Shown one piece after another: positions 36,337 through 44,898 of a stretch of 64,000 nt of DNA. The position numbers were made by a program, and so were the translations under genes. Origin of the DNA: JANQPX01 sp039197065. GTDB taxonomy: Bacteria; Pseudomonadota; Alphaproteobacteria; Geminicoccales; Geminicoccaceae. Position 1 is the first letter of the stretch. Every line of letters starts with the position of its first letter. The notes beneath the pieces were generated by a model. That model was given only the letters and a program-made list of their open reading frames with translations, searched no databases and was not told where the DNA came from. The stretch covers positions 14,436 to 78,435 of the forward strand of contig JBCCUL010000003.1 in assembly GCA_039197065.1 (NCBI GenBank), written 5' to 3'.

Positions 36337-37056
36337 TTGTATCAGGTTATTGGATTGGCTCAGCTACTACGTTTGACCGCGATGGTAGCGGCTGCCGTCG
36401 TGGTGATTTTTGGTCTCATTGCGCCGCCCTCAAATGTCGCGGAAGGCCTTAGGCTGATTGGCTGGGCGGGCACTTTTCTCGTCATTTTGGCGATCGCATT
36501 TGGTGCCAATTGGGGCCTTTGGCGCTGGCTATGGCGCTTCGATTGGGCGAATCGCGTGATCTATCCGGACTTGACGGGCACGTGGCGTGGCACGATCAAG
36601 TCGAACTGGCCGAGCATCGAAGCGATGAAGGATGCCGCCGACCGAAGACGGGATCCTTTCGACATCGAAAAGACGACGGTAGATCTCGAGGAAAAGGGCA
36701 TCACCGTCCGGATTCGAGCGAGCTGGTTCGATATCCACATGAAGCTTGAGACAGACGACGGCTATTCCAAATCCGAAAGCATCATGACCAGGCCGGAACG
36801 TCGCGCATCCGGCGATCATCGGCTTTTTTATGTCTTTGCGAACAAGACAGAGCACGCAAAACGGAGCGACAGTGGCGGCCATCGAGGTGCGGCTATCGTC
36901 AATGTCGAGTGGGGTGCCGAGCCTTCCTTAAGCGGGCAGTATTGGACAGATCGGAATTGGGAAAAAGGCTTCAACACGGCGGGTCTGATTTCGATCAAAC
37001 GCATATCAAAGGATCCCGATTTTAAGACCGAAGATAGGCCTGAGAAGCAAGCTTGA
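36337..37056 (+). CDS. two-TM, beta-rich Cap15/S-2TMBeta-like effector in a CRISPR locus
   Basis: About 239 residues. Two N-terminal membrane helices (LRLTAMVAAAVVVIFGLIA and IGWAGTFLVILAIAFGANWG) are followed by a short basic/aromatic linker, IYPDLTGTWRGTIKSNW, and an all-beta C-terminal domain. This is the layout of Cap15, the membrane CBASS effector with a cyclic-nucleotide-binding beta barrel (SMODS-associated 2TM beta domain). Located between array 2 and cas10, it is probably a membrane effector switched on by a Cas10 product. TTG 36337, behind GGGAGGAGG, is the likeliest start; the open frame begins at 36220, just past the array. Homology is inferred from layout and motif, not from a search. 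Confidence 0.75.
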   Translation: MYQVIGLAQLLRLTAMVAAAVVVIFGLIAPPSNVAEGLRLIGWAGTFLVILAIAFGANWGLWRWLWRFDWANRVIYPDLTGTWRGTIKSNWPSIEAMKDAADRRRDPFDIEKTTVDLEEKGITVRIRASWFDIHMKLETDDGYSKSESIMTRPERRASGDHRLFYVFANKTEHAKRSDSGGHRGAAIVNVEWGAEPSLSGQYWTDRNWEKGFNTAGLISIKRISKDPDFKTEDRPEKQA

Positions 37057-37135
37057 ACGAGTTGAGTTCTACTTTTCTTTAATTTTTTCCTTAATTTTCC
37101 ATGCATGGGTGTGTTAACCAACCGCGTTCATATCA

Positions 37136-38701
37136 ATGAAGTTGCGGATGATGGTCTACTATTTGAGCCTCAGTGCTAGCCATATCGGTCACGCTGTTTT
37201 CGATACACAGGATCTCAGCACAATTCGCGGTTCGAGCGCCTTGCTCTTGCGCTGCCCTGAAGAGCTACTCCAATGGTTAGAGACCGCGGCTGATCTCGGC
37301 ATCGCCAAGGTGGAGACCATCTTCACTGGCGCCTCGAGCGGTCTTTTCAAAATTGATGCCTCGCTTACACCAGATGATCTCGTTGCAGCAATCCGGTGCT
37401 GGTTGGCGGATCACCATCGCTATCAACATTTCCGCTTCGCGGTTGTCACCGATGATGGCGGCGACGGGCAGCTGGATCATCATGAGCGTCTGACCGTCAA
37501 AGCACGCTTTGCGGACTATGATGCGGTCTCCCTGTCGATGCCAAACAAGGTCGAGCAAAAGGGCACCAAGCCTTGCTCGATTGACGGCATAAGACCAGCA
37601 TTGGTCACGCTTCATGAGGGTGGGGAAAAAGTCAGCGAAAGCGTTTTTGATCGCCACGTATACGGACGTGATGAGCGCCAAGCCTACTATCGGGAGATCG
37701 CCCCAGACCTCGAAGGCCAGCCGCTGAAGTTTGCCGACAGCTTGCGCGACATCGTCACATCGCCTCCAGAGGCCAGTGTTCCACCGATCCTTGAAAAGAA
37801 GCTCGCTGTCATTTGGATGGATGGCAACGGCTTCGGCGCCCTTCGCACGCAACTAAAAAACGGGCTTGGGGTCGACGACGGCCTTCGCTTCTACAGCGAG
37901 CAGATCAAGAGCCGTAGGCAGCGGCTTGTCTCTCGGCTCGTGCGTTGGGCGCTTGATCATCAGCCCGACGAAGGATTCATGAGGACATCAGATGGTCGGA
38001 TCCGCTTTGAGACGCTGCTTTGGGGCGGCGACGAGATGCTTTGGGTTCTGCCAGCCTGGGCCGCCTGGGACTTCATGAGCGAGGTTCAGGACGAGATCGC
38101 CGACTGGACCATCGCCACGGAGCCCGACGGCAGTGCCGAGCCGCCGCTGACGCACAGCGCCGGCATGGTCTTCTGCAACTACAAGACACCGATCTACCGC
38201 ATGCGGGACCTGGCGGAGACGCTGGCACAGCGGGCGAATTCGGTAAACGAAACGGCAGATCTCCAGGACAAGCGCAACGCTATTCAGATCCATGCGGTCG
38301 AAAGCGTCGATATCCCTGCGAACTACCTGGACCGATATCGGGAGACCGTCTTCTGCCATCAGGATGAGGCTGCATTTACCCTGAAGTCAGGTCGGGAATG
38401 GGCGGCATTGACCCGTGCGTTGCGCGATCTGGCCTCAAGTCTTCCCCGATCGCAGCTCCACAAGTTGACAACCGCCAGCGCCAGATCGGCAGGTTCGGGT
38501 CACGAAGAAGACGACCAGAATGCGCTTCAGGCCATCCTTGAGCGAAGCAGAATGATGACGAGCTATCGACGATTCTGTGACATGCTCTGCCTCGGTGACA
38601 ACAGCCCTGCCATTCCCGAGCTACTACCGATCCGTCAGCTCTTGGTTCTTTGGCCCTATCTCGATCCCTTCGGCCAGCACAAGGTTCAGCAGGATGCGTG
38701 A
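37136..38701 (+). CDS. cas10: Cas10-like type III large subunit, GGDE palm, no HD domain
   Basis: A 521-residue protein. Near the N-terminus it has the first-palm pattern of Cas10 (LSASHIGHAVFDTQDL followed by TIRGSSALLL). The second palm contains IWMDGNGFGAL (Asp229, Asn231) and WGGDEMLW (Gly297-Glu300), the metal-binding positions of cyclic oligoadenylate synthesis. No HD-nuclease motif precedes the first palm, and the protein is much shorter than usual Cas10 (700-900). It therefore probably signals but does not cut DNA. An AT-rich promoter-like spacer precedes it. Its stop overlaps the next gene by 8 bases. Confidence 0.85.
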   Translation: MKLRMMVYYLSLSASHIGHAVFDTQDLSTIRGSSALLLRCPEELLQWLETAADLGIAKVETIFTGASSGLFKIDASLTPDDLVAAIRCWLADHHRYQHFRFAVVTDDGGDGQLDHHERLTVKARFADYDAVSLSMPNKVEQKGTKPCSIDGIRPALVTLHEGGEKVSESVFDRHVYGRDERQAYYREIAPDLEGQPLKFADSLRDIVTSPPEASVPPILEKKLAVIWMDGNGFGALRTQLKNGLGVDDGLRFYSEQIKSRRQRLVSRLVRWALDHQPDEGFMRTSDGRIRFETLLWGGDEMLWVLPAWAAWDFMSEVQDEIADWTIATEPDGSAEPPLTHSAGMVFCNYKTPIYRMRDLAETLAQRANSVNETADLQDKRNAIQIHAVESVDIPANYLDRYRETVFCHQDEAAFTLKSGREWAALTRALRDLASSLPRSQLHKLTTASARSAGSGHEEDDQNALQAILERSRMMTSYRRFCDMLCLGDNSPAIPELLPIRQLLVLWPYLDPFGQHKVQQDA

Positions 38702-40457
38702 GCGCTATGTCACCGACATCGAGCTGACGATCGAAAGCCCCTTCATGTTTCAGGGACTGGCGCCAACGGCTTTCGGCATCGATGCCAGCCAAATGCGGCT
38801 ATCAGAAGATGGGCCGATCACGATTCCTGGAACGCTGATCCAAGGGAACATCCGCGCGGCGTTGAGCGAGATTGCCGAGATTCACAGCAATCTCGTTAGC
38901 CAAGAGCAGGTCTTGAACTGGTTCGGTGCGGGATCAGACGATGCTGGTGTCGGCGATCCTCCAAGACGACTAGTGACCTTTCATGACTTCCACGCTGACA
39001 CCACACTCGCCGAGGATCCATCGCACGCCGTGCATCGCATCGCGATCGATCCCAATCGTGGGGCCGTCAAGCATGGCGCTTTGCAGATCATCGAGATGCC
39101 GTATGCCGTTGGCGAGTCTGTTGCCTTCAAGGGCAAAATGACATCCATCCTCACTATGGAGGAGCTCCAGCAACTTCACTCTGCAGTCGAGGTGGCTTTC
39201 AGCTGCTTGCCGGCGATCGGTGCCTTCAAGAGCATTGGATTCGGCAAGATCACACACTACCGGGTTCATGCCGCAAGGCGTCGTCAGGCTAGTGTTCCCC
39301 CATCCACTTGGAAAGCAAGGACGGACGACGCGCTCATTGCAGTGCTGTGCTTCGATCGGCCGTTTTTGGTTGATGCCGACCAGGTCGCTGGGAATGTCTT
39401 TGTCGGTAAGGACATTGTGCCTGGGTCTGTGATCAAAGGGGCGCTTTCTTGGTACGCCGACGTCACTGGAGTCCGAGGAGCGGTCCCTGGATTCGACGAT
39501 GCGCTTACGAAGATCGTCATTGGTCACGCTTTTCCAATCGACAAGACGTCGAATGATTCCCCACTTCCAGTGATACCGGCACAACCGCCTCTTTCATTGG
39601 TTAGCGTTCCAGATGGCGACCAGGAATATCGATTGGCCGATGTGCTCGTGGCCGACGGACCATGCACCTTCGGAGGTGTCGTGCCGGGTTTTTCTCCTTG
39701 GAAATCGAGGATGAGACCGACACCGGACCCGCGGTCGATTTGCGGGTGGAGCAGCGTGGCAACTAGCTACGACACACGAGTTAGGCACAAGACCAATGAA
39801 GAAAGCTGGGCGTCCGAAACCGCTGACCTTTTTTCCCTAACCGCCGTTCGCCATGACCAGCATGATTGGGTTTGCCGAATTCATCGAAATGGTGCTGAGG
39901 TCGACGTCTTTCATCAGATCATTGATGTTCTCGCGGGCGGACTTGAGAGTGTGGGCAAGACAAAGGCCTCCATCAGCTGCGCGCGTATCGAACCCGAGCT
40001 GAAAAATTCTGTTAATCCCCTGCCGAATGGCCTGTTCGCAGTCACTCTTCAGACTGATGCGCTACTCAATGACCCCGCGGCAATCAGAAGAAGCCCCAAT
40101 GGGCAGCATGACTATGACGATTATTGGCAGAACGTAAGCAACGGATCTCTAAAGCTCGTCAGATGCTTCAGCCGTCACCGTCTTGCAGGCGGCTATTTGG
40201 CGATGCGTCACCGACGGGAAGCAGGCATCTACGATCCGTTCCTAATTACGGTAGCTGGCTCCGTCTTTCTTCTCGAGGCGGATGATCAAGGCAAAAACTA
40301 TCTCGACCAATGGGCTGAGACTGGCCTTCCTTGCCTGCCATCGGATCCGCCGTTGAACTGGAGGACATGTCCTTTCGTCCCCGAGAACGGTTTTGGGGCA
40401 ATTCGAACCAACGTCGTCGATCATGTCACCTTGGGGGCTGGCGCCGATGTTCTGTAA
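38694..40457 (+). CDS. double-RAMP (Cas7-like) type III effector subunit
   Basis: About 587 residues with two RAMP modules. The first has IELTIESPFMFQG, ITIPGTLIQGNIRAALSEI and the glycine-rich FKSIGFGKI. The second starts near residue 210 with LIAVLCFDRPFLVD and has DIVPGSVIKGALSWY. PGS/T-x-x-x-G-x-x-R/L is the RAMP pattern of Cas7/Csm3/Cmr4 proteins, which form the crRNA-binding backbone and cut target RNA. ATG 38694 overlaps the cas10 stop. The two-domain fusion is unlike classical III-A/III-B subunits. Confidence 0.85.
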   Translation: MRERYVTDIELTIESPFMFQGLAPTAFGIDASQMRLSEDGPITIPGTLIQGNIRAALSEIAEIHSNLVSQEQVLNWFGAGSDDAGVGDPPRRLVTFHDFHADTTLAEDPSHAVHRIAIDPNRGAVKHGALQIIEMPYAVGESVAFKGKMTSILTMEELQQLHSAVEVAFSCLPAIGAFKSIGFGKITHYRVHAARRRQASVPPSTWKARTDDALIAVLCFDRPFLVDADQVAGNVFVGKDIVPGSVIKGALSWYADVTGVRGAVPGFDDALTKIVIGHAFPIDKTSNDSPLPVIPAQPPLSLVSVPDGDQEYRLADVLVADGPCTFGGVVPGFSPWKSRMRPTPDPRSICGWSSVATSYDTRVRHKTNEESWASETADLFSLTAVRHDQHDWVCRIHRNGAEVDVFHQIIDVLAGGLESVGKTKASISCARIEPELKNSVNPLPNGLFAVTLQTDALLNDPAAIRRSPNGQHDYDDYWQNVSNGSLKLVRCFSRHRLAGGYLAMRHRREAGIYDPFLITVAGSVFLLEADDQGKNYLDQWAETGLPCLPSDPPLNWRTCPFVPENGFGAIRTNVVDHVTLGAGADVL

Positions 40458-43086
40458 CCGCATCGAGATCATCGGGAAGATTGTCGTCGAACAGGATAGC
40501 CCTCTCCATATCGGCTCGGGAGAATGGGAAGCAAGAACAGGTATTCGGTCCGGAGACTCCTCGGATGAGGTAACAGTCGCCAAAGTGGTACGGGCGCGTC
40601 AGTACAACAAGGACGGTTCCTTTGCGGATTTACCCTGCATACCCGGATCAACGCTCAAGCACGCCCTACGTAATCTTTGCGTGCATGAAGAGCTCGCGAA
40701 CGATCTATTCGGCTACAGCACTGAACCCCGCAGCGACGATGACGAAGGTCAGCGACAAATGGGCCGGCTCCTGGTCGAAACTGCTGCGCTGACGAAACGT
40801 GGAAATGCACGACATCGTCCACATGGCGACTCACAGGAAGGAACGTTCATCGATGCCCGAACGCGGATCGATCCCGATTGGGGCGTCGCACATAAAGGCG
40901 ACGGTGCTGGGGGACAGCTCTATCACCTGGAGATGGTAGCTCCTGGTGCTGAATTCGCGATGCGCCTTCGCCTCCTTGGCGATTTGGAGCCCGCCGAATT
41001 CGAGAGCCTTGTCGAGATCTTCAATCAGCTCGCTGCCGGCACGCAGATTGGCAAAGGCACCAAGGCTTGCCAGGGCAGGATCCGGTTGGTGCCCGACTCA
41101 CTCACTGTGACCCGTCATTGGCTCGACCCAAATGGCAGGTGGCAGAAAGAGGCAATAGAGCACGATCTCGATCCGCCGGAGAAGCTGATCCCGGCAACAG
41201 CCTGTCTGCGGCTGGCCTGTCGGGGGCCATATCTGACCATCGACAGTTCGCACGAACACAAGAGCCGATCGGGCGACCCACAGATTGTGGGTTTGTGCGA
41301 CGAGAACGGCGGACCGGTGGTGAGACCTACTGGCGTCTTAGGAGCGCTGCGCGCTCGCTGCCGGTGGCTCAGCAACGAAGCGGATGATTGCACCAAGGTC
41401 CTTGGTTCCCGCGATGACCCGAAGACCGAATTGACATCGGTGGAGCGGCTCTTCGGTGTGACCGGTTGGCGAAGCTGCGTTCAAACTTCGGCGTTGGAGA
41501 TGAAGGGAGACGCCAGGCCGTTTGAGTTCACGAGCGTCGGTCTGGACCGATTTACCTCAGGCCCGATCGAAGGACGTTTGTTCACGGTGAAGGCGCATCG
41601 CGGATTTGGAATAAGCTTGAGCCTGGCTCTGGAGAATCGGAACAATCAACTCACCGAAGCGGATCGAGCGCTTTTTGATCAGCTCGTCGAAGACATTGAA
41701 CGTAACGGACTGATGCTTGGCGCCGGACAACGTATCGGATTCGGATGGTTCGAGGCACGCAAGCCCGAGCGACCGAAAGTCGCCGATGTGCTCAGAACAT
41801 GGAAAAGATCTGAGGCGCCGAAGCTTGACGCCAAGGATGAGGAGAGCATTAGGGCATTTAAGCGAGGCGCCAAGTCACCCTATCGCATGGTGCCTATCAA
41901 CCCGACCTTCTATCGCTCGCCAATCCAAGAGGGTTGCCATGCGCGATCTCTGCCCTCGCATGTTTCGGCGACGATCAACATGGCTTGGATCGCCGAGTCT
42001 CCGCTTCTGATCGGCGTCAAGGGCAAGGATGACGTCGTTCGAAGCTTTTCGCTGGCCATGAATTCTGGCGAGCTCCTGTACAGTCTCCCCGGCAGCAGTC
42101 TTCGCGGTATGGTGCGCGCGGTTTTTGAGATCGCCACCGAGTCAAAGCTGACGCCGCTCGACGAAAAGGCAAAGTTCGACAAGCGAAGCGAAGCCTATTC
42201 GCTCTCGACAATCGCGGACCAAACTCAGAGTGATCGCAAGTCTACTGAACGCGACGTCACTGAAATGGTCTTTGGCTATGTCGACCAGGAAGATGACGAG
42301 CTTGCAACGGACGAAGATGGCAGGCAAAAATCCGACAACGCCTTGAAGGGCCGGGTCTTCTTCGAGACAGCTCTTTGTCTCAACAATGAGCTGGCGAGAG
42401 AGTTCGATCCGCTGACCACGATTCTCGGCGGGCCAAAGGGTAAGTTTCCGCCGTTCTATCTAAACGGCCCGAATACCGAACGTTTCGACTGGACGTCACC
42501 GGTCGAAAGCATCGAGCTTGCCGGCCGAAAGCGTTATCCGGTGCGGAACCGACATAGTCGGCCTAGAAGCGTGCCTAAATCCGACGTCACTTCAACGCTA
42601 GCTTTTCTGGACACCTCAGATTCATCCCAACCGCTCGTCTTCAGCGGTCGGATCAAGGTGCATAATCTGAGCCTGTTCGAGTTCGGCGCCTTGCTCTGGG
42701 CGCTTACGTTCGGCGGGCGTGAGGCGACCCATCGGCATATGATGGGGCGGGGCCGGGCCTTCGGCTATGGCCAATTCGCCCTGCGGCTAGCCTCGGTCAG
42801 GGACGATGCGGGCGGCGTTATCTCAAGAGACCAGTGTGCGACCTATATGAAACTCTTCGAACAGTCGATGGACAAACGCGACACCGCCAATGATCGTCCA
42901 TGGAGCGAGTCCGACGGAATCAGCGAACTCCTCGCAACCGCAGACCCAAGGAAAGGCGAGATCGTGCATGAGCACTTGGACTACCCCGGCGACTTCAGGG
43001 CGTACAATGCCATAAAGCAAAAAAGGCCCGGCGACGAAGGTCGGTCACTCAAGCCCATGTCTCTGCTGCTCGATGACAAGACTTGA
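40447..43086 (+). CDS. triple-RAMP (Cas7-like) type III effector subunit
   Basis: About 879 residues containing three RAMP modules. Module 1 has SPLHIGSGEW, LPCIPGSTLKHALRNL and GTQIGKGTKACQG. Module 2 has RLACRGPYLTIDSS, VVRPTGVLGALRARCRWL, RLFGVTGW and GAGQRIGFGWFEA. Module 3 has AWIAESPLLIGVKG, YSLPGSSLRGMVRAVFEI and MGRGRAFGYGQF. With the double-RAMP protein it supplies five RAMP domains, enough for the crRNA backbone. Fused Cas7 chains are known from III-D2 and III-E. ATG 40447 overlaps the previous stop by 11 bases. I see no separate Cas5 or Cas11; they may be hidden within these fusions. Confidence 0.85.
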   Translation: MFCNRIEIIGKIVVEQDSPLHIGSGEWEARTGIRSGDSSDEVTVAKVVRARQYNKDGSFADLPCIPGSTLKHALRNLCVHEELANDLFGYSTEPRSDDDEGQRQMGRLLVETAALTKRGNARHRPHGDSQEGTFIDARTRIDPDWGVAHKGDGAGGQLYHLEMVAPGAEFAMRLRLLGDLEPAEFESLVEIFNQLAAGTQIGKGTKACQGRIRLVPDSLTVTRHWLDPNGRWQKEAIEHDLDPPEKLIPATACLRLACRGPYLTIDSSHEHKSRSGDPQIVGLCDENGGPVVRPTGVLGALRARCRWLSNEADDCTKVLGSRDDPKTELTSVERLFGVTGWRSCVQTSALEMKGDARPFEFTSVGLDRFTSGPIEGRLFTVKAHRGFGISLSLALENRNNQLTEADRALFDQLVEDIERNGLMLGAGQRIGFGWFEARKPERPKVADVLRTWKRSEAPKLDAKDEESIRAFKRGAKSPYRMVPINPTFYRSPIQEGCHARSLPSHVSATINMAWIAESPLLIGVKGKDDVVRSFSLAMNSGELLYSLPGSSLRGMVRAVFEIATESKLTPLDEKAKFDKRSEAYSLSTIADQTQSDRKSTERDVTEMVFGYVDQEDDELATDEDGRQKSDNALKGRVFFETALCLNNELAREFDPLTTILGGPKGKFPPFYLNGPNTERFDWTSPVESIELAGRKRYPVRNRHSRPRSVPKSDVTSTLAFLDTSDSSQPLVFSGRIKVHNLSLFEFGALLWALTFGGREATHRHMMGRGRAFGYGQFALRLASVRDDAGGVISRDQCATYMKLFEQSMDKRDTANDRPWSESDGISELLATADPRKGEIVHEHLDYPGDFRAYNAIKQKRPGDEGRSLKPMSLLLDDKT

Positions 43087-43180
43087 GCAACCAGGCCCGT
43101 CCCTGACGTTTCATCCAATTGGCCACGGGTGTCGGGCTTTCCATTAAGCAGTTTGCTGGGTATTCTTTTCTTGATGCTCT

Positions 43181-43298
43181 TTGACAATCGGATCAGGCCG
43201 ATTTCCCGCCCAAGATTCTACAAACTTTCCTGTAGAATGTAGTCTTGGAATGGGACTTTTTATGTGATTGAAAAATCACAATAAAAAAGGGGGGTGCA
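43181..43298 (+). promoter_or_regulatory. CRISPR leader 3
   Basis: TTGACA is at 43181-43186, the palindrome TTCTACA/TGTAGAA at 43216-43222 and 43231-43237, then GTCTTGGAATGG and an A/G-rich tail; 118 bp in all. It is homologous to leaders 1 and 2. Confidence 0.8.
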
Positions 43299-43541
43299 GT
43301 CCGGGCCGAATCCCCATCGTGAGGGGACTGAAACAGTAGGAGCGAAAGTAGTAAAGAACCTGATCGTCGTCCGGGCCGAATCCCCATCGTGAGGGGACTG
43401 AAACACTTTCCAGAGCATCCACGTGTCGACCATGAACGTCCGGGCCGAATCCCCATCGTGAGGGGACTGAAACTCAAGAGCCTTCTTTTAGCGAGCGACG
43501 TCCTCGTCCGGGCCGAATCCCCATCGTGGGGGGATTGAAAC
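43299..43541 (+). CRISPR. CRISPR array 3, 4 repeats and 3 spacers
   Basis: Repeats start at 43299, 43369, 43438 and 43506. The first three read GTCCGGGCCGAATCCCC then TGAGGGGACTGAAAC. The last has two substitutions (GGGGGGATTGAAAC), marking the trailer end. Spacers are 34, 33 and 32 bp. Confidence 0.98.
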
Positions 43542-43796
43542 GCTTTTGCCCTTTCGGAGTCGTCAGAACGGACGCATCGAGACCCAGTCTCCATTGCTTT
43601 GATGTCACGTTTAGTCATCGGACGTGTCACGTATGCGGAGCCGGTTCCAATGAAAACAAAGGGTTAATGGGGCAAATCGGTCACGCGAAATGTTTGTGAT
43701 GTCCACAGACAGAGCAGTCCAGGGTGACCAAGATCCGAGCCGAACCTGATCGCAGGCGCCATCGTTGCCATGCGGCGGATCGGAAAGGATCGCACC

Positions 43797-44018
43797 ATGA
43801 AGCATTTCGATCAGAAGGCGCTCGCGGAGCGCTGGCTGCTCTCGCCCCGTACGCTTGAGCAGTGGCGCTGGCAGGGCAAGGGGCCACGTTTCCTCAAGGT
43901 CGGCGCTCGCGTCGTCTATCGCCTGGAGGACGTCGAGGCGTTCGAGGCGGCGAGCTTGCACGCCAACACCGTCGGCGCCATCGTCGATTCTCCCGAGGCT
44001 ACCCGTGGTAACAGCTGA
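43797..44018 (+). CDS. AlpA/excisionase-like helix-turn-helix protein
   Basis: A 73-residue winged-HTH protein of the MerR-like HTH_17 type (ALAERWLLSPRTLEQWRWQG, then RFLKVGARVVYRLEDVEAF). Such proteins regulate or excise integrated elements. ATG 43797 has GGAAAGGA upstream. It is the first gene of a tightly overlapping replication module and overlaps the primase gene by 14 bases. Confidence 0.8.
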   Translation: MKHFDQKALAERWLLSPRTLEQWRWQGKGPRFLKVGARVVYRLEDVEAFEAASLHANTVGAIVDSPEATRGNS

Positions 44019-44898
44019 AGCCATCGCCGCGGAGCTCGGTGGGAAGAGGTCAGGCTCGGGTTGGATGGCCCGCTGTCCGGCTCACGAGGACAGCACACCG
44101 AGCCTGTCGATCCGCACTACCGATGACGGCAGGACCCTGGTGCATTGTTTCGCGGGTTGCGATCAGGGCGCCGTGATCGGTGCGTTGAAACGTCAGGGGC
44201 TTTGGCCTGAGCGCTTTTCCGCGACCCGCTCTGGACCCGAAACGGAGTCTATAGCTCCTAAGCGCAAGGGTCTCGATTCTGGCCGAATCTCGGCCGCTGC
44301 AAGGCTCTGGCGTGCTGCAGGACCGGCAACGGGGACCTTGGTCGAGACCTATCTCAAATGGCGAAAGATTGCGATCGCGCCGCCCGCGACTCTGCGTTTC
44401 CATCCCCGTCTGAGACATCGATCCGGCGGATGCTGGCCCGCCATGATCGCCCTCGTCACGCGTGGAGTCGATGACGTTCCGCTTGCCGTCCATCGGACCT
44501 TTCTCCAGCGGCACGGCGCAGGCAAAGCGCCCGTCTCGCCTGCCAAGATGATGCTCGGCTCCTGCCGCGGCGCGGCGGTCCGCCTTGCGCATGCTGAGGC
44601 CGAACTGATGGTCGGCGAGGGGATCGAAACCTGCCTTGCCGCGATGCAGGTAGCCGGCATCCCAGCCTGGGCAGCACTCTCGACATCCGGGCTCCGCACG
44701 CTCGATCTTCCCGAACATATCAAAAGCGTGATCGTTCTCGCTGACGGCGATGAACCCGGCGAGGCCGCCGCGAAAGCATGCGCCGGTCGATGGAAGCGCG
44801 AAGGTCGGGCCGTACGCATAGCCTGGCCGCCCAAAGGCCGCGATTTCAATGATCTGCTGATGTCCCACACCGCTAAATTTGGTGCGGCATGCCGATGA
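44005..44898 (+). CDS. CHC2 zinc-finger and Toprim primase of a mobile element
   Basis: About 297 residues. The N-terminal CHC2-type zinc site is Cys24, His27, Cys48 and Cys52 (CPAHEDSTPSLS, HCFAGC). A linker and a Toprim domain follow (MVGEGIETCLAA, and LADGDEPGEAA with metal-binding acids). Such proteins prime replication of phage satellites and plasmids. GTG 44005, with GAGG upstream, is the likely start, overlapping the HTH gene. Confidence 0.85.
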   Translation: MVTAEAIAAELGGKRSGSGWMARCPAHEDSTPSLSIRTTDDGRTLVHCFAGCDQGAVIGALKRQGLWPERFSATRSGPETESIAPKRKGLDSGRISAAARLWRAAGPATGTLVETYLKWRKIAIAPPATLRFHPRLRHRSGGCWPAMIALVTRGVDDVPLAVHRTFLQRHGAGKAPVSPAKMMLGSCRGAAVRLAHAEAELMVGEGIETCLAAMQVAGIPAWAALSTSGLRTLDLPEHIKSVIVLADGDEPGEAAAKACAGRWKREGRAVRIAWPPKGRDFNDLLMSHTAKFGAACR

